This document shows, in pieces, positions 7,928 to 16,474 of a stretch of 39,206 nucleotides of DNA; position 1 is the stretch's first letter, and each line of letters starts with the position of its first letter. Origin of the DNA: Rhodospirillales bacterium. GTDB taxonomy: Bacteria; Pseudomonadota; Alphaproteobacteria; Rhodospirillales; Magnetospirillaceae. The notes beneath the pieces are model-generated. The model was not told the origin of the DNA, made no database searches, and saw nothing but the letters and a program-made list of their open reading frames with translations. Made by a program: the position numbers and the translations under genes. The stretch is from contig JAATGN010000060.1 in the NCBI GenBank assembly GCA_015654615.1, positions 1 through 39,206 on the forward strand, given 5' to 3'.

Positions 7928-9157
7928 ATGCAGAACAACCTTCGAATCAATGGCGAACGCTTGTCGTGGCGCCTGGCGCAATTGGCGACCAAAGGAGCCA
8001 TCGAGGGGGGCGGGGTCGCCCGGCTGGCGCTGTCCGACGCCGACAAGGACGGGCGCGATCTGGTGGTTTCCTGGATGAGGGACCTCGGTCTGGCCGTGTC
8101 GATCGACGGCGTCGGCAATGTGGTCGGCGTCCGGGCCGGGCGGGAGGAGGGGCCGGTGGTGATGGCCGGCAGCCATATCGACACGGTGGCGACCGGCGGG
8201 CGCTATGACGGCAATCTCGGCGTGATGGCCGGTCTCGAAGTGATCGCCACCCTGAACGAGGCCGGGATCGTCACCAGGCGCCCCCTGGCGGTGGCCTTCT
8301 TCACCAATGAGGAAGGCTCGCGTTTTCAACCCGATATGCTGGGCAGTCTGGTCTATGTCGGCGATCTGCCGCTGGCCGACGCCCTGGCGACGCCGGCCAT
8401 CGACGGGGCGCGGCTGGGCGACGAACTGGTCCGCATCGGTTATGCCGGTCCGGCCGCGGTCGGTCGGCCCCAGGTGCATTCCTATGTCGAGCTGCATGTC
8501 GAACAGGGCCCGGTGCTGGAGGCCGAGGGCTTCACCATCGGCGCGGTCGAAGGGGTGCAGGGCATCTCCTGGAGCGAGTTCACGCTTCTCGGACAATCCA
8601 ATCACGCCGGCACCACGCCGATGCGCCTGCGTCACGACGCCGGTTATGTCGCCGCCGAGATCGCCACCTTCGCCCGCCGGCTGGCCCGCGAGATGGGCGG
8701 CAATCAGGTGGCGACGGTCGGCGCGCTGACCTTGTCGCCCAATCTGGTCAATGTGGTGGCCGACCGCGCGCTGATGACGGTCGATCTGCGCAACACCGAC
8801 GAGGCTCGTCTGCAGGAAGCGGAATCGAAGCTGTTCGCCTTTGCCGCCCAGGCGGCGGCGGCCGAAGGCGTCGATGTGCGGCGGCGAACCCTGGCGCGCT
8901 TCGCTCCGGTCGATTTTTCGCCGCCCCTGGTGGCCCGCGTCGAAGCGATCGCCAAGGAATTCGATCTTCCGGTCAAGCGGCTGCCGAGCGGGGCCGGGCA
9001 TGACGCCCAGATGCTGGCCAGGGTCTGCCCGGCCTGCATGATCTTCGTGCCCAGCGCCAAGGGGATCAGCCACAACGTCAAGGAATACACGGCGCCCGAC
9101 GATCTGACCGCCGGGGCCGACGTCCTGTTGCGCCTGCTGCTCGAAATGGCCGAATGA
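7928..9157 (+). CDS. Zn-dependent N-carbamoyl-amino-acid / allantoate-type amidohydrolase
   Basis: 409 residues, the normal length for the hydantoinase/carbamoylase family (M20-like). Metal ligands are visible: H83 in GSHIDT, D94 in GGRYDGNLG, E128/E129 in TNEEGSRF, the ELHVEQGP histidine in mid-protein and the GISHNVKE histidine near the C-terminus; GAGHDAQ is the usual substrate-site motif. GAGAGG precedes the ATG. Family members cleave N-carbamoyl groups from ureido acids (allantoate, ureidoglycolate, N-carbamoyl amino acids, beta-ureidopropionate), giving CO2, ammonia and an amine. It is the first gene of a two-gene unit with a D-aminoacylase-like protein and diverges from rpiR. In the proposed pathway it would strip carbamoyl groups from a ureidopropionate made by the dihydropyrimidinase; the exact substrate cannot be read from sequence. 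Confidence 0.85.
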   Translation: MQNNLRINGERLSWRLAQLATKGAIEGGGVARLALSDADKDGRDLVVSWMRDLGLAVSIDGVGNVVGVRAGREEGPVVMAGSHIDTVATGGRYDGNLGVMAGLEVIATLNEAGIVTRRPLAVAFFTNEEGSRFQPDMLGSLVYVGDLPLADALATPAIDGARLGDELVRIGYAGPAAVGRPQVHSYVELHVEQGPVLEAEGFTIGAVEGVQGISWSEFTLLGQSNHAGTTPMRLRHDAGYVAAEIATFARRLAREMGGNQVATVGALTLSPNLVNVVADRALMTVDLRNTDEARLQEAESKLFAFAAQAAAAEGVDVRRRTLARFAPVDFSPPLVARVEAIAKEFDLPVKRLPSGAGHDAQMLARVCPACMIFVPSAKGISHNVKEYTAPDDLTAGADVLLRLLLEMAE

Positions 9158-10800
9158 TGCGATCGCTGATCAAGAACGCCCGGATCGTCAGCGGCGACGG
9201 CAAGACCGCGCCCTTCGACGGCGATGTGCTGATCGAGGACGATCGCATCGTCGGCCTGGGGACGATCGCCCGTTCCGCCGCCGAAGCCGCCGATCAGGTG
9301 GTCGATGCCAAGGGCCGGGCCGTGGCCCCCGGCTTCACCGATACCCACAACCATGGCGCCCTGGGCGGCACCCTGCCGGGAGCCTCCGGCCTGCCGCGGG
9401 CCTGCGAACTGGCCATCCAGGCCGGCGTGACCAGGCGGATCTGCGGCGTCGACGGGCTGTCGCCGGCCCCGGTCGCCGAAGCGCAGCGGTCCCAATACGC
9501 CGCCCAGCTGAAACCGCTGGACGGCGCCATCGAGGGCGACTGGAGCTGGCGTTCGGTCGCCGAATTCCTGGCCTGGCACCGCGGCCGTTCGGTGACCGAC
9601 ATGGGGATCTATCTCGGCCATTCGGCGGTGCGCCGCGTCGTCATGCACAATCTGGCCCGCGTCGCCACCGACGCCGAAATCGCCGCGATGGCCGAGGTGG
9701 TGCGCCGGGAGGCGCCGATGACCCTGGGCCTGTCGACCGGCCTGGTCTACAACCCGGCGGTCTATTGCGACCAGCGCGAGATCACCGCCCTGGTCGGCGC
9801 CTTCAACCAGGTCAAGCCGGGCGCCCTGTTTCCCCATCTGCGCTCGGAAAGCGACAATATCGTCGCCAGCCTGAAAGAGGTGGTCGAAGCGGCGATCGAC
9901 GGCGGCGGCGGTTATTGCAACGAGCATTCGAAGATCGCCGGGGCCAACAATTACGATCGCATCGGCGAGATGGAAAGCGTGCTGGCCGACGCCTCGGCCT
10001 CCATTCCGACCATGGAGAACATGTATCCCTACACGGCGGGCTCGACCACCGGCGATGCGATTTTTCCGCCGGAAATGCGCGCCGGTACCAGGGCCGAATT
10101 CCTGGCTCGGCTGGGCGACGCCGAAGCGCGGCGGACGATGTCGCACAAAATGCGCTTCGACAGCAAAAGCTGGGACAATTTCATCCATTTCTGCGGCGGC
10201 TTGGGCGGCATCCAGATCGCCGGCGTGCGTCCCGGCGCCGGCGACGCCTTCCTCGGCCGGCGCCTGAGCGACGTGGCGGCGGCGGCCGGCATCGACGACA
10301 TGATGTCCGATGCGGCTTACGACGCGGTCTTCGATTTCTACGGCGCCAATGCCGGCGAAATCTCCATCATCACCCACTATGGCAACGACGCGACGGTCGA
10401 ACGTTTCTTCCGGCGTCCCAATATGGCCATCTGCACCGACGGCCTGATGCCGGGGCCGGGACAGAAGCCGCATCCGCGGGCCATCGGCGCCTTTCCGAAA
10501 GCCTTGCGCCTGGCCCGCGAAATGGGCATTCCGCTCGAACAGATGATCTGGCGCCTGGCCACCTTGCCCTGCCGTTTCCTCAATCTGCCCGACCCGACCT
10601 TAAGGGTCGGCGCCGATGCCTCCCTGGTTCTCTTCGATCCGGAAGGTGTGGCCGAGAAGAACGACTATCTCGACCCCCTGGTCCGGCCGGCCGGCATCGA
10701 CATGGTGTGGATCCATGGGCATCGGGTGCTCGATCACGGGCGATTCATCGTGCCGAAGCCGTTCCCCGGGCGGGTGCTGACCAGTCCGCTGCGGCACTGA
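9154..10800 (+). CDS. D-aminoacylase-like amidohydrolase
   Basis: 548 residues of the N-acyl-D-amino-acid deacylase branch of the amidohydrolase superfamily. H65 and H67 (FTDTHNHG) begin the metal site, and C97 in GVTRRICG occupies the position of the bridging cysteine of D-aminoacylases. The protein is somewhat longer than classical members (about 480-500). The start overlaps the preceding gene by 4 nt (ATGA), so the two are co-translated. Known relatives hydrolyse N-acyl or N-carbamoyl bonds of D-amino acids. Next to a ureidohydrolase and a dihydropyrimidinase it may act on a second ureido or amide bond of a purine-derived compound; the function here is inferred. Confidence 0.75.
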   Translation: MMRSLIKNARIVSGDGKTAPFDGDVLIEDDRIVGLGTIARSAAEAADQVVDAKGRAVAPGFTDTHNHGALGGTLPGASGLPRACELAIQAGVTRRICGVDGLSPAPVAEAQRSQYAAQLKPLDGAIEGDWSWRSVAEFLAWHRGRSVTDMGIYLGHSAVRRVVMHNLARVATDAEIAAMAEVVRREAPMTLGLSTGLVYNPAVYCDQREITALVGAFNQVKPGALFPHLRSESDNIVASLKEVVEAAIDGGGGYCNEHSKIAGANNYDRIGEMESVLADASASIPTMENMYPYTAGSTTGDAIFPPEMRAGTRAEFLARLGDAEARRTMSHKMRFDSKSWDNFIHFCGGLGGIQIAGVRPGAGDAFLGRRLSDVAAAAGIDDMMSDAAYDAVFDFYGANAGEISIITHYGNDATVERFFRRPNMAICTDGLMPGPGQKPHPRAIGAFPKALRLAREMGIPLEQMIWRLATLPCRFLNLPDPTLRVGADASLVLFDPEGVAEKNDYLDPLVRPAGIDMVWIHGHRVLDHGRFIVPKPFPGRVLTSPLRH

Positions 10801-10818
10801 AGATCGGGCTTTGTTTCG

Positions 10819-11202
10819 TTACAATATGAGACGCTGGCGGAACCACGCCGCAAATGCGGTTTCTTCGAGCGTGCCGGCGGCGACGGCTTCTACCGTCTTT
10901 ACGGCGTCAAGCGCGTCGAACTGAAGGCGGCACCCGTTGTCGGCCAGAAACAAGCGGGCGATTACCCAGGCGGTCCGCTTGTTGCCATCCGCAAAGCCGT
11001 GGTTTCGGGCCAGGCCATAAGCATAAGCCGCCGCCAACTCGGCGACATCGGGCTCGCCGTAGACGGCCAGATTGCGGGGCCTGGCCAGAGCGGACTCCAC
11101 GGCTCCCAGGTCACGAATGCCTTCCAGGCCGCCATGCTCGGCCAATTGTCGGTCATGAATGGCATAGACGACGTCGGGACCGACCCAGCGCCAGTCCTTC
11201 AC
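10819..11202 (-). CDS. doc: Doc-type (death-on-curing) Fic-fold toxin
   Basis: 127 residues. The Fic motif HGFADGNKR (H68 to R76) is complete, matching H-x-F-x-D/E-G-N-K-R. Doc toxins of this length phosphorylate elongation factor Tu and stop translation. The start is GTG at 11202, overlapping the antitoxin stop by 4 nt. The pair converges on the D-aminoacylase-like gene with only 18 bp between. It appears intact and sits as an isolated module inside the purine region, probably acquired separately. Confidence 0.88.
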   Translation of the reverse strand: MKDWRWVGPDVVYAIHDRQLAEHGGLEGIRDLGAVESALARPRNLAVYGEPDVAELAAAYAYGLARNHGFADGNKRTAWVIARLFLADNGCRLQFDALDAVKTVEAVAAGTLEETAFAAWFRQRLIL

Positions 11203-11426
11203 TTCGCCAACGCCCGCAGAATCTCACGATCGTCGTGCATGATCTCTTCGGCCAGAGCCATCTGGCGCTCGAAATCAGGGTTATAGGGTGTCAGGCGATA
11301 ACTGCCGTCCGGAGCTTCGGTCAGATAGACGGTATCGCCTTTCTGCACCTTGAGGCGGGCCATCGCTTCTTTGGTCAGGATAAATCCGGCCGACGCGCCG
11401 ACGGTGGTCACTTTGAATGCGAGCAT
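11199..11426 (-). CDS. AbrB/MazE-type antitoxin partner of Doc
   Basis: 75 residues: an N-terminal swapped-hairpin DNA-binding domain (about 1-47, FKVTTVGASAGFILTKEAM) and a charged C-terminal tail that would bind the toxin. The ATG at 11426 has a strong GGAGG ribosome site. It precedes and overlaps doc, the usual antitoxin-first order. It likely binds the AT-rich inverted repeat just upstream (11439-11458) to repress the pair. Confidence 0.82.
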   Translation of the reverse strand: MLAFKVTTVGASAGFILTKEAMARLKVQKGDTVYLTEAPDGSYRLTPYNPDFERQMALAEEIMHDDREILRALAK

Positions 11427-11438
11427 GGAAACCCTCCA

Positions 11439-11458
11439 TATATAATAAAAATTATATA
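11439..11458. promoter_or_regulatory. AT-rich inverted repeat, antitoxin operator/promoter
   Basis: Perfect arms TATATAAT and ATTATATA separated by 4 bp, 12 bp upstream of the antitoxin ATG. On the minus strand the repeat contains TATAAT, a consensus -10 hexamer, so binding by the antitoxin would block transcription. It is conspicuous in otherwise GC-rich DNA. Confidence 0.6.
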
Positions 11459-11471
11459 GTGGGGAGCGGCC

Positions 11472-11485
11472 GGCTCGCAATGACG
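11472..11485. repeat. Partial family A repeat end
   Basis: GGCTCGCAATGACG is the right end of the family A palindrome; the left half is absent. It lies between the antitoxin operator and the end of the dihydropyrimidinase gene, marking a possible edge of the toxin-antitoxin insertion. Confidence 0.5.
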
Positions 11486-11492
11486 ATTTTTC

Positions 11493-12893
11493 TCATCCGC
11501 CATACGCCGGGCCGAACGGCTTGCGGGGCAGATAGCGTCCGCCGCCGGCTTCGGCCCGGAGATCGCCGTCGGCCCACAGATGGCGGCCGCCGGCCACGGT
11601 GTGGACGACCGATCCCTTGAGCCGGCGTCCCTCCCACACCGAGAAATCGGTGTTCTGATGCTGGGCGGCGGCGGTGATGGTCTTGCTCTTGGCCGGGTCG
11701 AGGATGGCGATGTCGGCATCGGCGCCGACCACCAGATTGCCTTTCCGGGGCCACAGGTTGAAGATCTTCGCCGCATTGGCCGAGGTCAGCGCCACGAAGC
11801 GTTCGGCCGACAGATGTCCGCCCTCGACGCCCAGCGCCCAGAGGATGTTCATGCGGTCTTCGATGCCGCCGCAGCCATTGGGAATCTTGGTGAAATCACC
11901 CGCGCCCAGGCGCTTCTGGGCGCGGGTGAAGCAGCAATGATCGGTGCCGGTGATGCTGAGCGCACCCGCCTCGACGGCTTTCCATAACGCCTCGGGATGA
12001 CCGGCCGGCCGGTAGGGCGGGCTCATCACATGGCCGGCGGCGATGTCGAAATCGGGATCGTCATAGACCGAGGCGTCGATGGCCAGGAAACCGGGCAGGG
12101 TCTCGCCGATCACCTTGACGCCGCGGGCCTGGGCCCGGGCGATGGCCTCGGCCGCCTCGGCCGTCGAGACATGCACGACGTAAAGCGGCATTTCGAGGAT
12201 TTCGGCCATGGTGATGGCCCGCAGGGTCGCCTCGCCTTCGCATTGCGACGGACGGGACAAGGGATGCCCCTTCGGGCCGCGGATGCCCTCGGCCAGCAAT
12301 TTGTGCTGCAGATGGGCGATCAGTTCGCCGTTCTCCGCATGGACCTGGGGCAGGGCGCCCAAATCCCGGCACCGCAGGAAGCCGGCCAGGATATCCTCGT
12401 CCGGCAGCATCAGGCCGCCCTTGTAGGCCAGGAAGAATTTGAAGCTGGCCACGCCATGGTCGCGGACCAGCGACGGCATTTCGGCGGCGAAACGCTCGCC
12501 CCACCAGGATACGGTCATGTGGAAACCGTAATCGATGCCGGCCTTGGCCGCTTTTTGCCGCCAGGCCGCCAGGGCGTCGAGCGGCGATTGGCCCTTGTCG
12601 GGACCGACGAAATCGAGAATGGTCGTGGTGCCGCCGGCCGCCGCCGCCGCCGTGCCGGTGAAGAAATCGTCGGCCACCACCGTGCCCATCATCGGCAGCT
12701 GCAGATGCGTGTGGGGGTCGATGCCGCCCGGCAGCACGAAACAGCCGCCGGCATCGATGACCGAGGCGCCGGCGGGGGCCGCCAGATCCGCTCCGACGGC
12801 GGCGATCAGGCCGTCATGGCAGAGCAGATCGGCCCGCTGCCGTCCGTTCTCGCCGACCAGGGTGCCGCCGCGGATCAGAATATCGGTGGTCAT
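11493..12893 (-). CDS. hydA: Dihydropyrimidinase / hydantoinase
   Basis: 466 residues, typical for cyclic amidases of the dihydropyrimidinase family. Metal site: H61 and H63 in GIDPHTHLQ, the probable carboxylated lysine K158 in FFLAYKGG, H185 in VHAENGE, the VVHVST histidine and the aspartate of GTDHC. GGAAAGA precedes the ATG. It opens five- and six-membered cyclic ureides by hydrolysing the amide bond. E. coli HyuA is the counterpart in the anaerobic purine cluster, where it would open a reduced purine ring to a ureido acid that the carbamoyl hydrolase at 7928 could then process. It is read toward the toxin-antitoxin pair and separated from sdaA by a repeat element. Confidence 0.9.
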   Translation of the reverse strand: MTTDILIRGGTLVGENGRQRADLLCHDGLIAAVGADLAAPAGASVIDAGGCFVLPGGIDPHTHLQLPMMGTVVADDFFTGTAAAAAGGTTTILDFVGPDKGQSPLDALAAWRQKAAKAGIDYGFHMTVSWWGERFAAEMPSLVRDHGVASFKFFLAYKGGLMLPDEDILAGFLRCRDLGALPQVHAENGELIAHLQHKLLAEGIRGPKGHPLSRPSQCEGEATLRAITMAEILEMPLYVVHVSTAEAAEAIARAQARGVKVIGETLPGFLAIDASVYDDPDFDIAAGHVMSPPYRPAGHPEALWKAVEAGALSITGTDHCCFTRAQKRLGAGDFTKIPNGCGGIEDRMNILWALGVEGGHLSAERFVALTSANAAKIFNLWPRKGNLVVGADADIAILDPAKSKTITAAAQHQNTDFSVWEGRRLKGSVVHTVAGGRHLWADGDLRAEAGGGRYLPRKPFGPAYGG

Positions 12894-12946
12894 CGTTCTT
12901 TCCGTTCAAATACAGAGGTTCGCAAGGTTCCAAAAAAGAAAGATAG

Positions 12947-13116
12947 CCACCAAGGCACCAAGGCACCAAGGCGTTTTCCGAAATGTCACACGGCGATGGG
13001 CCACTCATTTGCGCCGCAGGCATTCATCCGGTTTTCCCGGAGATTGCCGTGGGCAAGACAGGAGAATGCCTGCGGCGCGTTCCATCCCCTTGGTGTCTTG
13101 GTGCCTTGGTGGTTTT
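12947..13116. repeat. Family B element with terminal inverted repeats, copy 1
   Basis: About 170 bp bounded by CCACCAAGGCACCAAGG and its imperfect inverted copy ending in CCTTGGTGG. An inner pair, GCGCCGCAGGCATTC and GAATGCCTGCGGCGC, forms a second inverted repeat. No coding capacity. Copy 2 is at 18686-18859 with the same ends and inner motif but different filler. It looks like a non-autonomous, MITE-like element. It occupies most of the 250-bp gap between hydA and sdaA. Confidence 0.75.
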
Positions 13117-13143
13117 CTTGAAGTGAGTTCGAAAAGGTTAAAG

Positions 13144-14511
13144 CTAGCACTTCGCCTGGTTGACGGCGAGTCCGCCCAGGGAGGTTTCCTTGTATTTGGC
13201 CTGCATGTCGGCGCCGGTCTGGCGCATGGTGTCGATCACCACGTCGAGGGACACCACATGCCGGCCGTCGCCGGACAGCGACAGGCGGGCGGCATTGATG
13301 GCGGTGCTGGCGGCGATGGCGTTGCGCTCGATGCAGGGAACCTGGACCAGGCCGCCGACCGGATCGCAGGTCAGGCCGAGGTGATGTTCCATGCCGATCT
13401 CGGCGGCATTTTCGATCTGCTCGTTGCTGCCGCCCAATGCTGCCGTCAGTCCGGCGGCGGCCATCGAGCAGGCGACGCCGACTTCGCCCTGGCAGCCGAC
13501 CTCGGCCCCGGAGATCGAGGCATTTTCCTTGTAAAGGGCCCCGATGGCGGCGGCGACCAGCAGGAAAGTGAAGACGTCGTTCTCGCCGATATCGGGAACG
13601 AAGCGGACCAGGTAATGCAGGACGGCCGGAATGATGCCGGCGGCGCCGTTGGTCGGCGCCGTGACGATGCGTCCGCCGGTGGCGTTTTCCTCGCCGACCG
13701 CCATGGCGAAGGCATTGACCCATTCGAGGGCTTCCAGCGGATCCCGCCGGTGCTTGCCTTCTTCCAGGCGATGGCGCAACTGCGGCGCCCGCCTCCGGGT
13801 CTCGAGACCGCCCGGCAGACGGCCGTCCTGGGCGAGGCCGCGCCTTACGCAATCCTGCATGACCGACCAGATCCGCCGCAGGCCGGCATCGACCTCGGCG
13901 GCAGGACGCCGGCTTTCCTCGTTGGCGCGCGCCACGGCGGCCAGGGACAGGCCGTGTTGGCGGGCCAAGTTCAGCAGGTCATGGGCCGATCGGTAGGGAA
14001 AAGGCAAGGTCGGGTCGTCCGCCGGGGCATGGGTGAATTCGTCCCGGGTGACCACGAAGCCGCCGCCGACCGAGTAGAATTCCTCGGCGGCCAGCACTTG
14101 TCCGGCCTGATCGACGGCTCGGAAAGACAAGCCGTTGGGGTGCAGCGGCAAGCTCGCACCATCGTGAAAGACGATCTGGCTCCGCGGGGCGAAGGGGATG
14201 GTTCTGCCGCCGGGCAGGCGAAGCAGATGCCGGTCGCGGGCCATCGCCAGGATGCCCGGAATGGCGTCGATCGCGACATCCTCCGGCGTTTCGCCGGAAA
14301 GCCCCAGAATGACGGCGCGATCGGTGCCATGGCCGATGCCGGTCAGCGCCAAGGAGCCGAACAATCCGACCGTGATCGAGGAAACATCCGACAAATGGCC
14401 GTTTCCGGCCAGCGACTGGACAAAGCGATAGGCCGCCTTCATCGGGCCCACCGTGTGGGAACTCGACGGGCCGATGCCGATCTTGAAGAGGTCGAAAACG
14501 CTTACCGGCAT
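13144..14511 (-). CDS. sdaA: L-serine ammonia-lyase, iron-sulfur type
   Basis: 455 residues, single-chain type with beta domain (about 1-150) then alpha domain. The start FDLFKIGIGPSSSHTVGPM is the family signature. The 4Fe-4S cysteines are C340 (GCQGEVG), C382 (LTCDPVGG) and C393 (VPCIERN); the C-terminal residue is C455, the tail cysteine that can cap the cluster in this family. It converts L-serine to pyruvate and ammonia and is oxygen-sensitive. Placement among purine genes suggests it serves the amino-acid end of the pathway. The ATG has no clear ribosome site, but the start matches E. coli SdaA. Codon use is like its neighbours. Confidence 0.92.
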   Translation of the reverse strand: MPVSVFDLFKIGIGPSSSHTVGPMKAAYRFVQSLAGNGHLSDVSSITVGLFGSLALTGIGHGTDRAVILGLSGETPEDVAIDAIPGILAMARDRHLLRLPGGRTIPFAPRSQIVFHDGASLPLHPNGLSFRAVDQAGQVLAAEEFYSVGGGFVVTRDEFTHAPADDPTLPFPYRSAHDLLNLARQHGLSLAAVARANEESRRPAAEVDAGLRRIWSVMQDCVRRGLAQDGRLPGGLETRRRAPQLRHRLEEGKHRRDPLEALEWVNAFAMAVGEENATGGRIVTAPTNGAAGIIPAVLHYLVRFVPDIGENDVFTFLLVAAAIGALYKENASISGAEVGCQGEVGVACSMAAAGLTAALGGSNEQIENAAEIGMEHHLGLTCDPVGGLVQVPCIERNAIAASTAINAARLSLSGDGRHVVSLDVVIDTMRQTGADMQAKYKETSLGGLAVNQAKC

Positions 14512-14686
14512 GGTGATGCGGCGCTCATGGAAATGATGTATCGCAAGGGTCTTTATGACACGGACGGAGTCGTTTCCGCAAACCTCGCCGGCGGTTCGAT
14601 GCCGTAAAATTCAGGCGATCGAGATTTGATCCGCGGATGACGCAGACGAGAGCCATCTGTCGGCGGCACGTCAGGCGGAAATGGAA

Positions 14687-14775
14687 AACCCCGAAACGCG
14701 GTTCCGCCCGTCCGGGCCGAATGCGCTCGGGGTTGTCCGGTCGGAAGCGGAAGAGGCAAGAGCTCTTCCGCTTCC
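14687..14775 (-). terminator. Two hairpins downstream of the Tsx gene
   Basis: Just after the stop at 14782 (minus strand) lies a perfect 13-bp stem (arms 14743-14755 and 14763-14775, 7-nt loop) without a T-run. Further on, arms 14687-14694 and 14727-14734 (AACCCCGA / TCGGGGTT) form a second, longer-loop stem; its TT end continues into two more T on the transcript. Together they probably end transcription of the channel gene before sdaA. The rest of the 270-bp gap shows nothing else. Confidence 0.45.
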
Positions 14776-14781
14776 TCGTCC

Positions 14782-15681
14782 TTAGTTGAAGTGGTAGCCG
14801 ACTTCGAAGAAGACGGCGCGCTGCACGGGCATCGGCACGCCAGGGGTGGTGTAGCTGCCGAACTTATGCAGCCAATATTCATAACCGACGCCGGCGTCGA
14901 TCTTGCCGGGAGCGCCGCCGGCCACGGCGCCGACGTCAACCATCAGCTTGGGATGGGCCAGGATTTCCGTGGTATGGCCGGGCGACGTCGGGTCGCCGCT
15001 TCCCTTGCCCTTGGGGGCGATGAGGTTGGCATAACCGGTGAACTTGAGCGGAACCGGACCGGCATTGAACGGGAACAGCCATGCCGTTTCGAATTCCGGC
15101 ACCAAATCGAAATTGTCACTGCTGCCGTTCGAATAATAGGCGTCGGTATTCCATTCGTGGGCCGCATGAATCGAGATGTTCCAAAATCCTTTCGGCATGG
15201 CGATCTCGAATTGCGGGCCGATGACGATCATCTTCTTGTTCGAGGCGAAGGTATCATTCTGGGTGCACCAGTCGGCACCGATCTCCAATCCGATGTCGGC
15301 GATCGGACCAAACGAGAAGGCCTTGGTCGCGAAGATCTTGTCGCCACTGAACGTCGAACGGAACAGACCATAGAACTCGCCCGAACCGGTGCTCTTGCTT
15401 GCCCCGTTCATATCAAAGTTGCCGGCGACATTGGTGGCGTCCTGGCGCGTAAACTGCTCAACGTCGAGGCTGAAGAAATTCGAGCCGTAGGTCCAGGCGT
15501 CGGCATGCGACAGATTGACCGCATTCTCATGCACGTCCTTGTCCGTGCCCGGCTGCTTGTCCTGCCAGAGGTAGCGATAGTTCAGATAGGTATCGCTCCA
15601 CAGGAAATCGCTTGCCTGTGCCGGCAAGGCAGCCATGCCCGCACAGATTGCCAACAACGACGGCAACACTTTCTTCAACAT
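14782..15681 (-). CDS. Tsx-type nucleoside-specific outer-membrane channel
   Basis: 299 residues. A signal peptide with two lysines, a hydrophobic core and a likely cut after AQA (about residue 23) is followed by a beta-barrel-like protein with alternating polar and hydrophobic stretches and many aromatic residues (YLNYRYLW near the start, FFEVGYHFN at the C-terminus). This matches the Tsx family, whose E. coli member passes nucleosides and deoxynucleosides through the outer membrane. AGGGGG lies 7 nt before the ATG. It sits between ygfK and sdaA and would supply purine nucleosides to the pathway. A sigma-54-type promoter about 215 bp upstream suggests induction under nitrogen limitation. Confidence 0.8.
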   Translation of the reverse strand: MLKKVLPSLLAICAGMAALPAQASDFLWSDTYLNYRYLWQDKQPGTDKDVHENAVNLSHADAWTYGSNFFSLDVEQFTRQDATNVAGNFDMNGASKSTGSGEFYGLFRSTFSGDKIFATKAFSFGPIADIGLEIGADWCTQNDTFASNKKMIVIGPQFEIAMPKGFWNISIHAAHEWNTDAYYSNGSSDNFDLVPEFETAWLFPFNAGPVPLKFTGYANLIAPKGKGSGDPTSPGHTTEILAHPKLMVDVGAVAGGAPGKIDAGVGYEYWLHKFGSYTTPGVPMPVQRAVFFEVGYHFN

Positions 15682-15906
15682 ATTCAGTCCCCCTTAGGAT
15701 GAGTCATCACAAAATGGTCCGGCGGTTTGGGATGGACCAGTCGACCGGTTCCGCCGATCACTGCCCGTCCGGCGGCATCGACCGTCGACGTATCGGCTGC
15801 AAACCCTGTCTTTCCGGCATCGAAGGTCCTCCGCTCGGACCTCCTTGGGGCAGGCATTTCGCAAAGGCCTCCGAAACCAACCCCAAACCACTGGGATACA
15901 CCTTAA

Positions 15907-15921
15907 GCATAGGGCGTGCCA
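15907..15921 (-). promoter_or_regulatory. Sigma-54-type promoter for the Tsx channel
   Basis: Minus strand CTGGCACGCCCTATGCTT: the -24 GG (15920-15919) and -12 GC (15908-15907) are separated by exactly 10 bp, as required for RpoN promoters. Predicted start near 15896, giving a leader of about 215 nt. The leader (15682-15896) contains no convincing ORF. Confidence 0.6.
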
Positions 15922-16045
15922 GATTCGGCATGTCTGCGAGTGGGTATTTTTTTGTTCAAAGACAAGGCGTTACGTCTTTTTTTGCGAGCCGGGCCAATTT
16001 GGCGTCATGGATGCTCGAAAGATTGGCTAAGTTTTGCTCCGTTTC

Positions 16046-16148
16046 TTGACCGCATGGTCAATTTTTGGGCAAAATGCCGCGCATCGCGAGGGCATGCCCG
16101 CGACTTAATCACCTTTATCGGCGGAACTGTGTCATTTTGGGAACAATG
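16046..16148. promoter_or_regulatory. Candidate activator/repressor sites upstream of the Tsx promoter
   Basis: This gene-free AT-rich stretch (part of the 793-bp gap 15682-16474) holds a 16-bp inverted repeat TTGACC-GCAT-GGTCAA (16046-16061) and two near-copies, TTTTGGGCAAAATG (16063-16076) and TTTTGGGAACAATG (16135-16148), matching at 12 of 14. They lie about 150-250 bp upstream of the predicted sigma-54 start, where enhancer-binding activators usually bind. The protein that binds them is unknown; no NtrC consensus is evident. I see no gene in this gap. Confidence 0.4.
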
Positions 16149-16435
16149 TGGCAAATAACGACGGTTTTGGAAAATTTTGTTACAACGGCCATCCTGGATT
16201 TCCGTTGTCACGACGAAGATTTGCTCTGTTCAGAAGAGTGCTCCGCTTGAAGGTGCTTATTCTGTAAGCAGGGCACTTTGTTATCGTGGCGGGCGATGTT
16301 GGATTTGTCACATCCGGTATGAATACGTGCACAAAACGCGCCAGACGCGCGGCCGGCCGATGCGCGGATTGGAGGGACGGTGCCACCGGGGTTCTTCCCT
16401 TTATGTCACAGGCTCTCCCCGCCCGCGTCTGGCGG

Positions 16436-16459
16436 AAAAGGCGGGCGCGAAGGCCCGCC
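16436..16459 (-). terminator. Rho-independent terminator of ygfK
   Basis: On the minus strand GGCGGGC (16459-16453), a 6-nt loop and GCCCGCC (16446-16440) form a strong stem followed by TTTT (16439-16436), 15 bp after the ygfK stop. Confidence 0.75.
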
Positions 16460-16474
16460 CCATCGACGAAAATC

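Noticed and set aside
3-9073. Long open frames on the strand opposite to the clear genes, for example 3-1091, 1340-2992 and 4445-6862 on plus
   Set aside because: They are antisense to genes with clear family motifs. GC-rich codon bias leaves few stops in opposite frames. Their translations are low-complexity and show no domains.
12947-13010. Short tandem CCAAGGCA units taken as a CRISPR or satellite array
   Set aside because: Only two or three short units occur at each end, with an inverted copy at the other end and no spacers. They are terminal repeats of an element.
11199-13116. Toxin-antitoxin pair and repeats as part of a transposon or integrated element
   Set aside because: No transposase, integrase, tRNA or clear direct repeats are visible around it. 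It is a stand-alone module flanked by a partial palindrome.
15916-16158. Plus-strand ORF of 80 codons in the gap upstream of the Tsx gene
   Set aside because: No ribosome site or recognisable family; it covers AT-rich regulatory DNA, and other frames here are equally open.
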